A stretch of DNA of 6,769 nt from Boseongicola sp. (GTDB taxonomy: Bacteria > Pseudomonadota > Alphaproteobacteria > Rhodobacterales > Rhodobacteraceae): assembly GCA_013042895.1 (NCBI GenBank), contig JABDPD010000471.1, positions 1 through 6,769 of the forward strand, given 5' to 3'. Below, one piece after another: positions 6,241 through 6,769 of the stretch (the first letter of the stretch is position 1; each line of letters starts with the position of its first letter). Made by a program: the position numbers and the translations under genes. The notes under the pieces were generated by a model. It searched no databases and had not been told where the DNA came from. It saw nothing but the letters and a program-made list of their open reading frames with translations.

Positions 6241-6269
6241 GACTTAGTCGCGCTGCTCGGGATTCGCAA
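6241..6269 (-). promoter_or_regulatory. Candidate promoter of ffs
   Basis: On the minus strand TTGCGA (6264-6269) and TAAGTC (6241-6246) are separated by 17 nt, with 7 nt between the latter and the predicted first nucleotide of the SRP RNA. Spacing is ideal and the -35 is fair (four of six), but the -10 is a poor match. The call rests mostly on position. Confidence 0.3.
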
Positions 6270-6292
6270 GTCCGGTTGCATATTCGAAGGAT

Positions 6293-6327
6293 TTGGCGCG
6301 ATGTGCTATTAGATTGGCGCGATCTGC
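6293..6327 (+). repeat. Two-copy direct repeat with 21-bp period upstream of the dehydrogenase
   Basis: TTGGCGCGATGTGC (6293-6306) and TTGGCGCGATCTGC (6314-6327) match at 13 of 14 positions and start exactly 21 bp apart, about two turns of B-DNA. A possible extended -10 element, TGCTATTAG (6304-6312), lies between and partly within the copies. The pattern suits a regulator binding twice to one face of the helix in the divergent region between ffs and the dehydrogenase gene. The repeat is seen directly; the binding role is inferred. Confidence 0.5.
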
Positions 6328-6354
6328 GAGTGAGATAGGCAAATGAACCTTCTA

Positions 6355-6371
6355 TCTGTTGAGGCAACAGA
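6355..6371 (+). promoter_or_regulatory. Perfect 7-3-7 inverted repeat before the dehydrogenase RBS (candidate operator)
   Basis: TCTGTTG-AGG-CAACAGA is a perfect 7-bp inverted repeat with a 3-nt centre, ending 3 nt before the AAGGAG ribosome binding site (6375-6380). This size and symmetry fit a dimeric repressor operator. A 3-nt loop makes an RNA hairpin less attractive but possible. A second, longer-spaced pair (AGATAG 6333-6338 with CTATCT 6352-6357) overlaps it. Confidence 0.45.
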
Positions 6372-6388
6372 ACAAAGGAGACATGGAC

Positions 6389-6769
6389 ATGGCCCACAAC
6401 TACAAAACCGTTCTCGTGACAGGTGCTTCGTCCGGAATGGGCAGAGACGCGGCTTTCCGCCTTTTGAAGGAAGGCATGACAGTCTACGCCGTCGCTCGAA
6501 GCGTTGACAAAATGAAGGATCTTGAGGACGCCGGCGCCATCACCCTCAAGATGGACATAACTAACGAGGCCGATGTCGTCGCTGTGGTCGAGCGTCTCAA
6601 GACTGACGGCGGTCTGGATGTCTTGCTCAACAACGCGGGCTACGGACAGTATGGCTCAGTCGAAGAAACGCCCATCGACGATGCCCGTTACCAGTTTGAC
6701 GTGAACCTTTTCGGTCTCGCGCGTTTGACCCAACTTGTCATTCCAATGATGCGCGAGAAGGGGGCTGGG
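6389..6769 (+). CDS. Short-chain dehydrogenase/reductase (SDR), C-terminus cut by window edge
   Basis: The first 127 codons of a classical SDR oxidoreductase, which uses NAD(P)(H) to interconvert alcohols and ketones. The Rossmann fold is clear: cofactor-binding TGASSGMG (residues 11-18), R37 after the second strand (suggesting NADPH preference), D56 in KMDIT, NNAG (81-84), and N106 of the catalytic tetrad in DVNLFG. The Ser and YxxxK active-site residues lie past the window end. The MxKTVLVTGASSG start and overall pattern resemble retinol or 17-beta-hydroxysteroid dehydrogenase-like bacterial SDRs, but the substrate cannot be predicted. Two in-frame ATGs occur; 6389 is chosen because AAGGAG (6375-6380) lies 8 nt upstream of it but only 2 nt from the ATG at 6383. 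Family members are usually 240-290 aa. The direct and inverted repeats upstream suggest regulated expression. Confidence 0.92.
   Translation, partial: MAHNYKTVLVTGASSGMGRDAAFRLLKEGMTVYAVARSVDKMKDLEDAGAITLKMDITNEADVVAVVERLKTDGGLDVLLNNAGYGQYGSVEETPIDDARYQFDVNLFGLARLTQLVIPMMREKGAG

Noticed and set aside
6056..6397. 113-aa minus-strand open frame
   Set aside because: It runs straight through the SRP RNA gene and the upstream regulatory repeats, has no recognisable domain and no good ribosome binding site.

Overview
The window looks like chromosomal DNA of an alphaproteobacterium, most likely a member of the Rhodobacteraceae (Roseobacter-type). This is inferred from moderately GC-rich sequence, the order ydcH-like (DUF465) / dnaX / ybaB, the style of the DnaX and RsgA proteins, and a short SRP RNA. 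No species can be assigned from sequence alone.

Layout. Positions 1-2376, minus strand: a housekeeping run read right to left, with a DUF465/YdcH small protein (2140-2376), dnaX for the tau subunit of the DNA polymerase III clamp loader (295-2055), and the start of ybaB/ebfC (1-285, cut by the window edge). dnaX and ybaB are 9 nt apart, and the dnaX stop lies beside the ybaB ribosome binding site. Positions 2377-2621 form a divergent intergenic region with a candidate forward promoter and several short hairpins. Positions 2622-4979, plus strand: a tightly packed three-gene unit of an ankyrin-repeat protein (512 aa), a small cysteine phosphatase of the dual-specificity type (about 170 aa, GTG or TTG start inside the ankyrin gene) and a 106-aa three-helix membrane protein (ATGA overlap with the phosphatase). 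Positions 4976-5998, minus strand: rsgA, a ribosome-assembly GTPase that converges on the membrane-protein gene with a 4-nt overlap. Positions 6141-6233, minus strand: the 4.5S/SRP RNA gene ffs, which is not protein-coding. Positions 6389-6769, plus strand: the first 127 codons of a short-chain dehydrogenase/reductase, running off the window.

How it fits together. The minus-strand genes are core functions: replication clamp loading, a nucleoid-associated protein, 30S maturation, and protein targeting to the membrane. The plus-strand unit from 2622 to 4979 sits between them. Its gene overlaps suggest one co-translated operon of an ankyrin scaffold, a phosphatase and a membrane protein, whose joint role is unknown. 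It is the least explained part of the window. The region between ffs and the dehydrogenase carries two regular DNA patterns: a direct repeat with a 21-bp period, and a perfect 7-3-7 inverted repeat just before the dehydrogenase ribosome binding site. Both look like regulator-binding sites.

Most of the window is ordinary alphaproteobacterial core genome. I did not find a CRISPR array, insertion sequence, tRNA, or a clearly new defence or mobile system.
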